This document shows, piece by piece, positions 1 through 10,545 of a stretch of DNA of 64,000 nucleotides; the first letter of the stretch is position 1; each line of letters opens with the position of its first letter. The notes beneath the pieces were generated by a model. It saw only the letters and a list, made by a program, of their open reading frames with translations. It was not told where the DNA came from and searched no databases. The stretch is from NCBI RefSeq assembly GCF_022682495.2, contig NC_071392.1, forward strand, positions 80,678,797 to 80,742,796, read 5' to 3'. Source of the DNA: Desmodus rotundus (Eukaryota; Chordata; Mammalia; Chiroptera; Phyllostomidae). The position numbers and the translations under genes were made by a program.

Positions 1-1105
1 AAACCAGTGGATCTGAGTTGCAGAGGGAGCGAGGCTACCTGAGGTCACATCCAGTTGACTGCCAGTTAACTCTCCAGTCAAACCCTCCTCCACCAGCAGG
101 GACAGACCGACGTCCCTGACCTCCATGAATCCCATCCTCAAGTAGGACTTGGTTATTAGCAGTTGCTCACAGGCCCCGCTGTGGGCACCTCGCTTTTCCG
201 TGGCCCAGGAAGGGCTCCCTCTGCCTTGGTGGCTGTCTAGCGTCACAAGGTCACCATTTCTACGTAAGTTGTGCCAAAGGATGTTATCTCATGCTGTCTG
301 CAGTGGTTGCTGAAGGCTAATCTAATGGTACAGTAGGTTTACCTGTGGGGCCCTTAAGCTGAAACTTCCCTCGTATCCCTTAAAAAAAAAAAGCAGGCAA
401 CCTACCCATCGAGCATGGCTCTCCTCCTGCATTGCAGTGATTTCTGGAAATTTCAATGCCTGGGCTGACACGTGAATCACCAAATCAATGCTTTTACAGT
501 GTGACTTTGTCTTTGTGCTAAAACAGTGTCAAACTACATTTTTGTAATGAGGCACTGATGTGGTTCCTGAGCCATCGGAGCGGATGGGTGATTAGACAAA
601 ATGATGATTTGGGATATTTTTCCACAGAGGGAGGTTGGGTCCATACAGGCCTGGATTAGGTACATTCGGAGGGTCTGTGATTTGTACCTGCAGTCTCCAG
701 CAGGATGTGCTGTGTTCTGGGGAGAAGCGAGAAGTAGGAACAAGAGCCAATGTTTTGGGGCTCCTAGGAAGGGTCAGACATCGTTTTAGGTACTTTCTGA
801 AGATTGGCTTTGTTTAGTCTGTGGTTATCCCTGACCCTTTTGGCAGCCCTGCCTCCATCTGCCCGGCATGGAAGCAGGAGGCAGAGTCTGGCCAGAAAAT
901 TGAGTTTTAAGATATTTGGAGCATCTGTGGTTGGGGAAACAACATCTTCGCCCCCGAGATGATGCAAGAAGCCAGAATTCACGTGCCAACTAGATCACAA
1001 CTCGCACCAGTGGCACCAGCTCTGCCCGGCTTGTGGTCATAGACTTGGCAGCTGGGTTGCAGCTCCGGTGACAATGAAGACCCTGGAGTTTCTCTTGCTC
1101 CAGAG
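1..1105. other. Unassigned non-coding sequence
   Basis: I recognise no repeat family, RNA gene or exon here. Open frames are short and overlap on both strands without any familiar domain. There is a run of about 11 A near 380. The base composition is ordinary for a mammalian intergenic or intronic stretch. Confidence 0.5.
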
Positions 1106-1264
1106 GAGAGGGTCTCAAGCCAGCTGGCATCAGACCCACAGACCGCTGGTCCCACCACCCCGAGGTTCTGACTTAGCAGGGCGTGGGGGTGGGGCTGAGT
1201 ATTTGCATTTCTAACCTGATCCCAGGTGATGCTGCTGCTGGTCCAGGCACCTCCCTCTGAGTGC
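1106..1264 (+). mobile_element. MER5-like hAT-Charlie DNA transposon relic
   Basis: The stretch follows the MER5 pattern: a start resembling 'ggtctcaagcc', a middle with 'gaggttctgacttagcaggg', then 'tatttgcatttctaacc' and 'caggtgatgctgctgctggt'. MER5 elements are short non-autonomous hAT-Charlie transposons, long inactive and shared by placental mammals. This copy has no coding capacity. The terminal bases and the 8-bp target duplication are too decayed to fix exact edges. Confidence 0.75.
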
Positions 1265-1895
1265 CCCAGGGAAGGAGACCCAGATCAGCTCTTGCAGAGG
1301 GGCAGGTTTTTCTGGGGAGCAGTTGCTCTCTCTCAGAGCCTGCCAGTGGAGTCCTTCAGGCCCCTCTCTCCTTCCACTGTCCTTCCTTAGTAAAGAGGCT
1401 GCCAAATGTAGGGACAAGTGCAGATAATCGTGTCCTGCTGTTTTATAAATCCGTCCTCTCAGAAGTTTGCAAAGCCTTTTAATTTCTTGTAGTAAAAGAA
1501 AAAGGAGGACTCTGGTGTTCTTGGAGATGGATGCTTTTATAGATTTGCTTTATGGGGGGGTGCTCTTAGCTGCCTATAAAGGGGGCATTTCTTATGTGTC
1601 TGGCAGGGGAGCTGGTGAGCACACAGCCGCAGTGGGCCCCCTGACCACTAGTGTTCTGATGCCAAATGTTTTGCTTCAACAGCAGAAGGGATGCTGATGA
1701 AGGTCAGCGCCAGGCCCAGGGAGGCTCTTGGCCAGTGTTTATTTAATAGATAGCTGGAGTAAGGGATGTCATGGGAGGTTGCACGGCACGGTGGCGGTCT
1801 TCTCTTGTCCTATTTGGGAGGAAGCTCTCTTCTTTAGGAACAAACTTATTTCTAAGTCCCAGTTTTGTAAATTGACCCTACTGGACAGAGGGATG
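1265..1895. other. Unassigned non-coding sequence
   Basis: Nothing recognised. Frames on both strands are short and of low-complexity composition. I see no convincing exon bounded by splice sites. Confidence 0.4.
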
Positions 1896-2050
1896 AAGGT
1901 CATTGCCAAGGGCATAGGCTCAACCTTTCTAAGCCTCCACTTATATACAGGGCATAATGAGTCTCTACTTGGAAGGGAGGAGACCCCTTGAATGGTTAGC
2001 CCCAGGCCTGGCACGTGGCTAAGGCTCCGTAATTAGGGGCTGCTCTGCTC
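1896..2050 (+). repeat. MIR SINE fragment (sense)
   Basis: The order of blocks matches the middle and 3' part of MIR: 'ggctcaacctttctaagcct', then the region normally reading as few-base counts of A and T before 'ggaggagaccccttgaat', then 'ccaggcctggcacgtggcta'. MIR is an ancient tRNA-derived SINE mobilised by L2. The copy is diverged and lacks its tRNA head. Confidence 0.6.
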
Positions 2051-2119
2051 TTCTCTGGATTTACAACCCTAACCAGGCTTGCACCGGGCGCCACCTCAGT
2101 GCCTGGGAACAGGGTCTTC

Positions 2120-2245
2120 CCGTTCTCAGACGGAGAAACTCAGACAGAGAAAGACAACACCATATGATTTCACTTATATATGTAATCTGAAAAACAAAAC
2201 AAACAAACAAAACAGGCAGAAAAATCACTGGTTTCAAACTGACCC
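2120..2245 (+). mobile_element. L1 LINE 3'-end fragment (sense)
   Basis: The segment 'agacagagaaagacaacacc' followed by 'atatgatttcacttatatat' and an A/C-rich tail is the standard segment at the end of L1 ORF2 and start of the 3'UTR. It is truncated on both sides and non-functional. Confidence 0.7.
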
Positions 2246-2410
2246 AAACCTAGGGCAGACATTTTTCCTCCTATGGATGGTAGAACTTTGTCAGTGAAGT
2301 TAAGAAGTCTCACTTACCCTAACGGATTTGATGAGTGAGTTTCATATTACCATGTCATCAGACAGAGTTCTTTTCAAGTGGTAATGAAATGAATTTATCT
2401 CTCTTTATTG

Positions 2411-2619
2411 CTCTTTTTAAAGATTTTATATATTTATATTTTTAGAGAGGGGAAGGGAGGGAGAAAGACAAGGAGAGAAGCATCAATGTGTGGTTGCTTC
2501 TCATGCTCCCCCTACTGGGGACCTGGCCCACAACCCAGGCATGTGCCCTGACTGGGAATTGATCCAGTGACCCTTTGGTTCGCAGGCTGACACTCAACCA
2601 CTGAGCCATACCAGCTGGG
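2411..2619 (-). mobile_element. VES-type bat SINE (antisense)
   Basis: This is a tRNA-derived SINE in reverse orientation. The A-rich tail is at the left as T-rich sequence, followed by a purine-rich tract and the tRNA-like head at the right, ending '...ctgagccataccagctggg'. A perfect 10-bp target duplication, 'ctctttattg', lies at 2401-2410 and 2620-2629, which fixes both edges. VES elements are copied by RNA polymerase III and moved by L1. This copy carries a CTCF-like motif at 2505-2518. Confidence 0.9.
2505..2518 (-). promoter_or_regulatory. CTCF-like core motif inside SINE
   Basis: On the minus strand this reads CCAGTAGGGGGAGC, which agrees with the CTCF core pattern CCASYAGRKGGCRS at 13 of 14 positions. 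It lies in the body of the SINE at 2411-2619. Binding is not shown by sequence alone. Confidence 0.4.
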
Positions 2620-2680
2620 CTCTTTATTGTTTTTAAGCTGGAAAAATACTGGAAAGCTGCCTCAGTGTGGTGGTTAATTT

Positions 2681-2910
2681 AATTTTTAAAAAAACTTATA
2701 GACTCTTTAAAAAAATTATTTTATTTATTTATTTTTAGAAAGGGGGGAGAAAGGGAGAAAGAGGGAGAGAAACATCGACTGGTTGCCTCTCACGCGCCCC
2801 CTACCGGGAACCTGGCCCACAACCCTGACATGTGCCCTGACTGGGAATTAAACTTGTGACCTTTCAGTTCACAGGCTGGCACTCAACCCACTGAGCTACA
2901 CCAGCCAGGG
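2681..2910 (-). mobile_element. VES-type bat SINE (antisense) at the edge of an LTR
   Basis: T-rich tail at the left, purine tract, then the tRNA-like head ending '...gagctacaccagccaggg'. The flanking duplication is 15 bp with two mismatches (2666-2680 and 2911-2925), and it is the first 15 bases of the MLT2-like LTR. The SINE is therefore younger than the LTR. A CTCF-like motif lies at 2794-2807. Confidence 0.88.
2794..2807 (-). promoter_or_regulatory. CTCF-like core motif inside SINE
   Basis: The minus strand reads CCGGTAGGGGGCGC, agreeing with the CTCF core pattern CCASYAGRKGGCRS at 13 of 14 positions. It occupies the same place in this SINE as the motif at 2505-2518 does in the neighbouring copy. 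Confidence 0.4.
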
Positions 2911-3349
2911 TGCAGTGGTTAATTTTATGTCAACTTGACTAGCTTTGGGGCACCCTGATTAAGCATTTCTTCTGGCTGCGTCTGTGAGGATGTTAGCAGA
3001 TGAGATTAGCATTGGAGTCCAGGGACTGGGTGAAGTAGCCTGCCCTCCCAGTGTGGCGGCCATCACCCATCTCATGGTCGGCGTGAGTAGAACTAAAAGC
3101 CTCATAGCTTGAGTTGGGATACCTCATCTCGTGTTCCGCCCTGGACTAGGATTTACACCACCAACTCCCCTGTTCTCAGGTCTTCAGGCTCACACTGACT
3201 GATGCTACCGGCATTCCTGGGTCTCCAGCCTGCTGACGGCAGATTATGGGACTTCTTGGCCACCACAACGTGGAAACAGATGCATTCATGTGTAGTAAGC
3301 TGGGACTCAGCTTTCCAGCTGTGCACCCTTGGAGAAATCTTTGAAGCCC

Positions 3350-3440
3350 TGCTATGTGCCAGGCACCGTGTTAGAAGCTGGAGATATGTTTTGGGAACTG
3401 AAATGCATATACCCTGCCCTCAAGCAATTTTAATCTAGCT
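3350..3440 (-). mobile_element. L2 LINE 3'-end fragment (antisense)
   Basis: 'ctgctatgtgccaggcaccg' followed by 'agaagctggagatatg' and 'accctgccctcaagcaattt' is the reverse complement of the L2 3'UTR. It is short and diverged. Confidence 0.5.
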
Positions 3441-3524
3441 TCACTCCTGCTACATGTTGCCTTGAGTGGAACAAGACTGCATTAGACAGCAAAGCCAGCC
3501 TCTTTAAAGAAACCTGTTGATTTT

Positions 3525-3600
3525 AGAAATTTTTATTTTATTTTTTCAATCACAATTTACATTCAATATTATTTTGTATTCGTTTCAGGTGTGGGCTTGG
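3525..3600 (-). mobile_element. L1 3'-end fragment (antisense)
   Basis: A T-rich start followed by 'tcaatcacaatttacattca' and 'tcgtttcaggtgtg' is the reverse of an L1 3' end. Only about 75 bases remain. Confidence 0.5.
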
Positions 3601-4538
3601 GTTTTTCTTTTTTACGCTGTGGAGAGGGACGCTCGAGGCCCAGCCCCAGTGGCGGAAGGCAGAGGGCTGCTTCTGGCCTGACTGCTGTGACCCGGGCCCT
3701 TCCTAGGCCGCCTAGATGTGAATTTTCTCAGGCCTGCTTTAATCTGCGAAAAGCGGGCTCTGTGGCCTGTCCCTGTTTGCATCTCACCTTATGGGAAGAT
3801 TGGAATCCCCTCCTGGGTCCCCTCTTTGGTCCAGTCATTTATTTCAGCGAAGCCCAGGTGTTCATCGGCCGGTATTGATGTATTTATGCAGCTTCGATCC
3901 TGTGCTCAGCACTGAGAATCCAGCAGATGCATGGGTCACCTCCCAGGATTCTATCTATCTAGCTCAGGATTCGATGGCCGCCTGAGAAAGGCAGAACAGA
4001 TAATGCTCTGGATTTATATGGAAACTCCATCAGTCTGCAGGCATTTCATTCCTTGTCTCGGTGGCGATCATCTCAGCCTTTCTCCCCCCAAACCACCCTC
4101 CATGCACAGGTGTCTGGGCTTTTCCTGCCCAAGTGGATGGTAGGCATTTTTTGGGTAGCTCACTCAGTCTGAACTTAATTTTACTACAGAGGCTGCAGTT
4201 CCATGGGTGGCCACGGCAGGGCGCCCTTGGAGGATGCAGGCAGTCAGCTGCTGCCTCAGTGGACCAGATGGGCACTGAGTCCCTGCGGAGTGCGGACCTG
4301 CTTGGCCAGGGGGCCTGTGGGGATGGGGCAGAAGTGCAGGAGCCTGGTGTGATGGCCATGTGTCTGGGGAGCTGGAGCGCTGGCCAGCCAGTGGGTACCA
4401 GGGGGAGCCCCAACAGCACATAGCCAGGGCTCCTGGGAGCCAGGGCAGCTGAGATGTGGTGTGAGAGGCTCGTGGCATCAGCTATTATTATTTTTAATCT
4501 AATCTGGCTTTATTTCTGGGCCTGAGGCAACCTTTCTC
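3601..4538. other. Unassigned non-coding sequence
   Basis: No repeat, RNA gene or exon recognised. The overlapping frames at 4030-4420 on both strands are proline/serine/glycine-rich, as expected from GC-rich non-coding DNA, and match no family I know. Confidence 0.4.
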
Positions 4539-4548
4539 TCAGTTGTTA

Positions 4549-4911
4549 TTTTTTTAATAGTTCATTTTTATTATATTTTTTCCATTACCATTTATCCCTC
4601 CCCATACCATCTTCCACCTCCATCCATGCCCCATCTCCCCTCCCCGGCCCACAATCACCACACTGTTGTCCGTGTCCATGAGTCCTTTTTTCCTTTCTGC
4701 TCAATCCCTCCTCCCCTCCCCTCCCCGCCCCCTTAGCCGTCAGCCTGCTCTCTATCTACGGGTCTGTCTCTATTTTGCTTGTCAGTTCAGTTTGTTCACT
4801 GGACTCCACATGTAAGTAAGATCATATGGTATTTGTCTTCCTCTGATGGGCTTGTCTTACTCAGCCTAATGTCCTCCAGGTCCATCCCGGCTGTCACAAA
4901 GGGTAAGATGG
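4549..4911 (-). mobile_element. 5'-truncated bat-type L1 (antisense)
   Basis: T-rich left end, then a C-rich 3'UTR typical of bat L1 copies, then 'tccacatgtaagtaagatca' and 'tactcagcctaatgtcctcc', the reverse of the ORF2 end. A 10-bp duplication with one mismatch, 'agttgttatt' / 'agctgttatt', lies at about 4539-4548 and 4913-4922. The insert is about 360 bp, severely 5'-truncated, with no intact coding frame. Confidence 0.8.
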
Positions 4912-4922
4912 CAGCTGTTATT

Positions 4923-5623
4923 AATCAAAGGAGATCATCTGTCCTTTCCTTCCTTCACTGTAGTCTTCCTGTTTCCCAGCTTGTTTACTAGCAGATTCTC
5001 TAAGTGAACCTCAAAATGCGTGCACCAGGGAGCTCCCTCCTGCCTGTTCCCAAATCCTCTGACTTTACAAAGTCCTGTAAACCTGACGCGAGGTATGGAA
5101 ACATCTGCTCTGCTTACTGTGTTTATATCCTCACGAACCCTTTCAGGACACAGCTGAGGATGGTGGCAAATATCCCTTTATCTGGAGGGGCTGCCCGTTA
5201 TCAGGACTCGAAAGACCTGCAGGGCTTTCGTGGTGTGATACAGCTCAGCTCCGGGGCGTGGCGTGCATGCAGACCTCGGGTGGGGCAGGTGGTGATCTAT
5301 GGCTTTCAGCTCTGGCCCATTGGGTGGGGCCGTCGTTCCTCTGCCCTGGTTATGTCAAAGGCTCCTGCTTGCTTGGTGGCGTGGGCAGCCAATGTCAGGG
5401 CCAGGCTCTGAAGAGATGAACGTGAAGCTGCTCACCTGGGGCTCTTTATTTTGGACTTGGGTGTGGGCCCCAGAATGCAGGACTCTCAGACCACAGGAGG
5501 ATGAGCCAAAGGGGCAGAGGCCCAGGCAGGCATTCGTGGTGCCTGGAGACCTGCAGCTGGAGGCCCTGAGCCGCTGCCTGCCTCCCCAACATGGAGGTGG
5601 TATCTTTTTCTCATTCTGTCTCC
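4923..5623. other. Unassigned non-coding sequence
   Basis: Nothing recognised in this stretch. The frames at 5004-5411 and 5299-5745 have no known domain and no supporting splice structure. Confidence 0.4.
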
Positions 5624-5824
5624 CAGGGGTATCCAACCTTTTGGCGTCTCTGGGCCACACTGGAAGAAGAAGAGTTGTCCTGGGCCACCCATTAAATACA
5701 CAAACACTAATGAAAACTGGTGTGCAAAAAGAAGGTTTTAAGTAAATTTATGACTTTGTGTTGGGTGGCATTCATAGCCATCCTGGGCCGCGTGGTGCCT
5801 GTGGGCCATGGGTTGGACGCCCTG
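5624..5824 (+). mobile_element. Non-autonomous hAT-type DNA transposon relic
   Basis: The element begins CAGGGGTATCCAACCT and ends with a sequence whose reverse complement is CAGGGCGTCCAACCC, giving terminal inverted repeats of about 15 bp. The interior has the repeated 'ctgggcca' and 'gggccgc' blocks of a common mammalian hAT MITE. There is no transposase frame. I could not find a clear 8-bp target duplication. Confidence 0.7.
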
Positions 5825-8800
5825 GCTGGGGTTTTCCTGTGCGAGGAGCGAGCTGCTCCCTTAACTGCTGTCAGGCCTCTTGTCCTCAGTGTTCGCTCAG
5901 GAAAAAGGGGCGAGGGGAGGCTGAGCCAGGGAAAGCCGTTTATTTCAAAAGCTCAGACTAACCTGTGCTCACGTTCCCGACCTCCAGACTGTTCTAATCT
6001 TGTCAATGGTAATGGCGTGTGTGGGGGACAATTTTGTTGTTTACTGAAGCGGCGGAGTGATGATTGCAGAGAAAGGAGAAAGCAGAAGGCTTTCCCCACA
6101 TGCTGTAGTTCTTGCTGTCGCTCTTGATGGCTCGGACGCTGTGTCTTGTGACTCAAGAGGACAGACCAGGGTAGGGAGCACAGCAGGGGATGATGGAAGG
6201 AAGAGGGCAGGTGAACCCAAGGTCTGGACCCCCTCCCACCGAGGAAAGTGAGTGGGGTTGGGCAGTCACAGGGCTGGCTGACTCCCCCGTGGGACTGGCA
6301 GCCTGGTTACGGGGTGAGGAGGGAGGCTATGCAAATACCTCTCTGCCCACAAGATGGGGTGCCGGTTCTGCAGGCAGCCGTCTGCCATGAAGCCACCAGG
6401 AAAGTTCCTTCTGGTATCAGATCAAAATGCATCCTGATGCCGCCTGAAAAGGATGAAGATAGACCGAATGGAACAATCATGAAATTATTTTATTTTATTT
6501 AACCTTCTTCAGTTCATCTGTTTGTCCACTTCTGCCGGGACTACAGTTCATTAAAAATTTATTCTGCTTGAAATATCAGCACAAATTTCTCTTTAATAAT
6601 GTATATCCCTTAAATTAGCTTTTTGTCACAGATATAGAATTTAGTGAATGCCCAATGTATTCAGGAGCCAGGGCTGGGAAGTCAGGGTACAATTCATGGT
6701 CATGGGGGGCCGTGATAAAACACAGGGTGCAATATAACAAATGTTGAAGTGTTGTAGATGACATCATGGCTTGGTGCACATGACTGCAAAGCATGCTGGG
6801 ATATGAAGAGGTGGGGTCAGTGTGGGGTACAGGGGAAGACATCCAGAGGCGAGCAGGACTTGGTCTCAGGGCGTAGTTCACCCACAATAGGGTTTATAAG
6901 AGGGGGTTCCCAGAGCTCTTCCAGTGGAATCACCCAGGACTGGGGATGAGTATGTGGACCAGGCACCTAGATTGGAGTCTCCAGTAGTGGGCGTAGAACT
7001 TCTCACTTTAATATGCTCCCACGTATTCTCATGCACATGGAGCTGCAGGGTGCTCGGGCATGGTGCGGCAGAGGTGGCTGTCCACGGGTCCCTGGGCGGA
7101 CGGGCAAGGCAGCAAGCAGCCTGGCAGTGGGTGGTGGTTTCAGACTCCTGGTGATTTGTCCAATTAAAAAGCAGGCCCCTGGATCCTGACCAGGGATACA
7201 GGGTCTGCTCCATCCCCCCAGAGGAGAGAAACTGATAAGAGCAGACCAGGTAGCCAGGCCTCCGTGCACTGGGGAAACCCAGGGGTGGGCAGAATTTGGC
7301 AGAGGGTTAGCATGACCTGGTGGGCCTGAGGAGACTCAGGCCTCGCAGGGGCAAGCCCAGGGTACAGGTTCCATTTTCTTGAGAGCTGGAGGCTCTGTAC
7401 CTCTCACTTGCCTCGGTCAGGACTGGCTCCAGGTCTGGGCAAGGCTGAGCCTGAGGGGAAGGGCACACGCAGGTAGGACTGAGCCAGAGGGGGCTGGGGA
7501 GCCAGATGTTTGCCCACTGAGGGAGACCTTAAAAGGTGAAGCCTAGGGGTTTTAAGGACAAACTCTCTGGTGGAGCACTTTCTATGTTCCCGAGCGAACC
7601 CACGGAGAAAGCAGGAAGTCTCAAATATTGCGACAAGGCTATTGTTACAGACATAACATTGTTCCTGGGCTTGCTCGGGTGGGAAAGGCTTCCACACGTG
7701 AAGCACAGGCTTCTTGAGCAGGCCCGCTCATACCCAGGACAACCTTGACTCTGCCAGAGTTGTCGGCAGGAACCGAGTCATGCCCGGAGGGAGGGCCCGG
7801 CGCACTTCTTTTTCTGTTCCCGATGAAGGCATCTCTCAGCCCTTGGCTGCATCCTTAACCTGCCATGGCGCCTGGCTGTGAGAAAAGGTGCTCAGTTTCA
7901 GAGCAGCCCATCTGAACCTCTGTCGTTTTTAACATCAACCCCCGCCTCCCCCCCAGGCTTTTTCTCATTTAAACTTCTTTTGGTTAAACTTTCCCTTTTG
8001 ACTAATTCCCCAATGAAATTCCTACAGCAAGCCTGTCTAATTCTAGGGTATTTGACTCTCAGGATTCTTGTAGAAGAGAGACCACATTCTCCCTCACCTA
8101 GAAGCCAGGCCCTGTTACCCACAGCCTCTGGGTTGTTCTGCCTTTTCAAACAATTCCTGGGACAGAATAAAGGGCAGTTTTCTGGGAGAAAATAGACAGT
8201 GCCTGAGAAAGACTCCGTGCTCTGGCTGCGTTGACCAAGCATCCACACACTGCCCTGAAGGTAAAACTTCTTCAACTGTACCCTGTACACCCAGCCCAGG
8301 CGAGCTCCCGTCCACACTGCCCGCTCTCTAAGTGAGCACAAAGCCTTTATCCTCTGCAGCGGAGAACAAGTCACAGCTCCTTTCTGCCCTTCAGGTCTGA
8401 CTCTGAGAAACACCATTTCTTTTGCCTGCTAAGTCTATAAACTTGCTCATTTACTGATTTTTTGAATCAGCAACTTCTCCTGTTCCATACTCTTTTATAA
8501 CTTGGAGATCTTTCTGCTTCTGGGGCATTTGGTGGAGGAGGGGGAGGAGAGCATTAGGCTGGTTAAACTTCAGTTCAAACTTTCCTCCTCCCCCACTCCC
8601 ATCCTTTGTCTCATCTCAGAAGAGCTCAGGTTGCCCTTGAATCCTGAGAGGAGACAGATGCTGGTAGGTAGCACTCCTTGGGACTGTTTCTTTGAGTTCC
8701 AGTTCAGTCGGACTCACACGCCGTTTTCACAAGCCAGGAATGAGAAAGAGGAGGTGAGGGGAGCTGGTTCTGAGATTTTGGAGAAGGTGACAATACTTGG

Positions 8801-9283
8801 AAAGTCTGACCTGGCTGATGGGACTGGGTGGGGCAATGGGACTCCATGAAAGGCCATGGAAACATTATGGTGTCAAACAAGTGAGCGTTTGGTTCCCAGG
8901 TTCCTGTGGGACACCTGGAAATGGACGAAGCAAGCCATTTCCCTACCTAGCCATCCTCCCAGCAAAACACCTTGAATTATGGCGACATTTGTATTGCTCT
9001 TCACAGTAAACCGAACACCTGCCCTCGTAATCTCATTTTATCCTCACACAAGTATTCACCGACTCCGTTATCTTTGCACAAAGTTCAGGGAACATGGCAA
9101 TATATTCCCTGAGTTGAGACTCTCTTAAAAAATGAGCTGGAGGGAAAGCTTACCGAGCTAGTGCTGGGCCTGGGCGTGGAGAACCCCAGGGAAGTGGAAT
9201 TGAGAGAAATAGGGACATGAAGCCCGGAAGGAGAAAGGTGCCTGGCTATAAGGCAGGACTTACCAAGTAGTCCACAGGTTCAC
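5825..9283. other. Unassigned non-coding sequence
   Basis: A 3.4-kb stretch in which I recognise no repeat family and no exon. The largest open frame (7898-8416, minus strand) has no recognisable domain. Sequence complexity is normal. An old LTR or decayed repeat around 7.5-8.4 kb is possible, but I cannot name one. Confidence 0.35.
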
Positions 9284-9324
9284 AAAGAAAAAGAAAAAAA
9301 AGAAAGAAAAAGAAAGAAAGAAAA
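9284..9324 (+). repeat. (GAAA)n microsatellite
   Basis: About 40 bases of A-rich GAAA repeats with small interruptions. It could be the decayed tail of a retroposon, but no element body is evident beside it. Confidence 0.85.
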
Positions 9325-10429
9325 CTCAGATGGTTTTGGCCATGTGGGACATTGCCAAGGAACTAGTTACATTCAACGGAGTCCCCTGTCACCTCCTCTC
9401 TTTCCCTGGTCAGAGTCTGCACCCTGGCTGTATTACCCAGTTCCCCAGGCAGCTGCCAGGACCCCAGAGCTTCTGTGGGCTCAGGTGAGCCCAGCACTTT
9501 CCACCACGGCAAAAGCCAAAGGCAGAATCTTGCTGGTCTGGAAAACTAAGATAACCTTTCTCCCATTCACCCTCCCCTCCTCGGAAGGAGCTCCTCTTGA
9601 GCGTTCAGTCTGCATCATCCCAGACCACTTGCTGTGCGTTTGCGCACAGGTCTGTGTGGGTTTTAGAAAACGTGAGCCAGGTCATTTAGCACGGATTGTC
9701 TTGCATGCCCCTCTTTGGCTCTAATATACCCCGGAGGTTTCCATGTGGGCCCATTCTTTGAAGTCCCGGTGTAGCGTTATTTAGCATGGGTGTTCCATAT
9801 GTGATTCAGCTTTGGATGACCCCTCGGGTTTTCCCAAGTTCGCCTTTCACCGTCAGTCCAGCGATGGCGGTGCCTCTGTGCACACATGTGAGACTTTTTC
9901 TTTGGCACACATACCTTGAGGTTGTAATTTGGGGTCAGAAGTACTTTGGGGTTTAAACGACTACCCACAAAAATCAGATAATTCCTCGGGTAAGAGTCCT
10001 TGTCAGAGTCCTCGGGTAAGGGTCTTATTACATCATTAATTTAGATGCCGGACGAATTTAAAAGTCAAAGCCACTTGATTCATTTGGTTCGAGATTAAGG
10101 CCAAAGAGGCCAAGAGATATTGAACATGATCCTCAGCAAACAGTGGGGAACACAATTACATTCCATGGTCACAGTCTGCACCCTGAACCTTGGCTAGCTG
10201 CTCTTCAAACACGTATCATTGGCCCTGAGGGGGAGAGAGTAAGAGTGCGTAACCTGCTCCCCAAAGTCAGGGGTGAGCCTGCCAGCGCCGTCATATCACG
10301 TAGTTCTGTGGGCAACATTATCAGAGAATAGGACATGGATGCGGCGCCCCCTGGAGTTGTCCACGCCAGATACGTGGTAGGGCGTACTATTAAAATTCTT
10401 TGACCTGTGGTTTCTTTGTGCATAACATA
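9325..10429. other. Unassigned non-coding sequence with short tandem duplication
   Basis: No repeat family recognised. A partial tandem duplication of about 26 bp lies at 9983-10026, with 'tcctcgggtaag' starting both units. A CTCF-like motif lies at 10344-10357. Confidence 0.4.
10344..10357 (-). promoter_or_regulatory. CTCF-like core motif
   Basis: The minus strand reads ACTCCAGGGGGCGC, agreeing with the CTCF core pattern at 12 of 14 positions, including the AGGGGGCGC part. It is not in a repeat I recognise. Confidence 0.3.
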
Positions 10430-10545
10430 TAGGTAGTAACATCTACCTTCCGGGGCCGTGGAAGTGATTAAATGAGATCAAGCATGCAAAGCCTTTAGCT
10501 CTGAATCTGACGCACACAGGAAGTTCTCATTAAGTGGTTACATCT
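10430..10545 (+). repeat. MIR SINE fragment (sense)
   Basis: 'gtagtaacatctaccttccg' followed by 'gattaaatgagatcaagcat', 'gcaaagcctttagc' and 'ttctcattaagtggttac' is the 3' half of MIR in the correct order. Confidence 0.8.

Larger units (their letters stand above)
2666..3300 (+). mobile_element. MLT2-like ERV-L solo LTR, split by a SINE
   Basis: From 2911 the sequence follows the MLT2 LTR pattern: 'ggttaattttatgtcaactt', then 'tctgtgaggatgttagcaga' and 'gatgagattagcattgg', and near the end 'ctgggtctccagcctgctga'. The first bases of the LTR (TGTGGTGGTTAATTT, 2666-2680) are separated from the rest by the SINE at 2681-2910. No internal retroviral sequence is present, so this is a solo LTR or fragment. 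MLT2 LTRs belong to old ERV-L elements of placental mammals. The right edge is approximate. Confidence 0.7.

Noticed and set aside
5624..5824. Search for an 8-bp target duplication around the hAT relic
   Set aside because: The flanking octamers (ctgtctcc and gctggggt) do not match, so the duplication was not claimed.
7898..8416. 172-codon minus-strand open frame, considered as a retroviral remnant
   Set aside because: No retroviral motif could be identified and no LTR pair surrounds it.
9983..10026. Short repeat units considered as a CRISPR-like or satellite array
   Set aside because: Only two imperfect units directly adjacent with no spacers; the host is a mammal.
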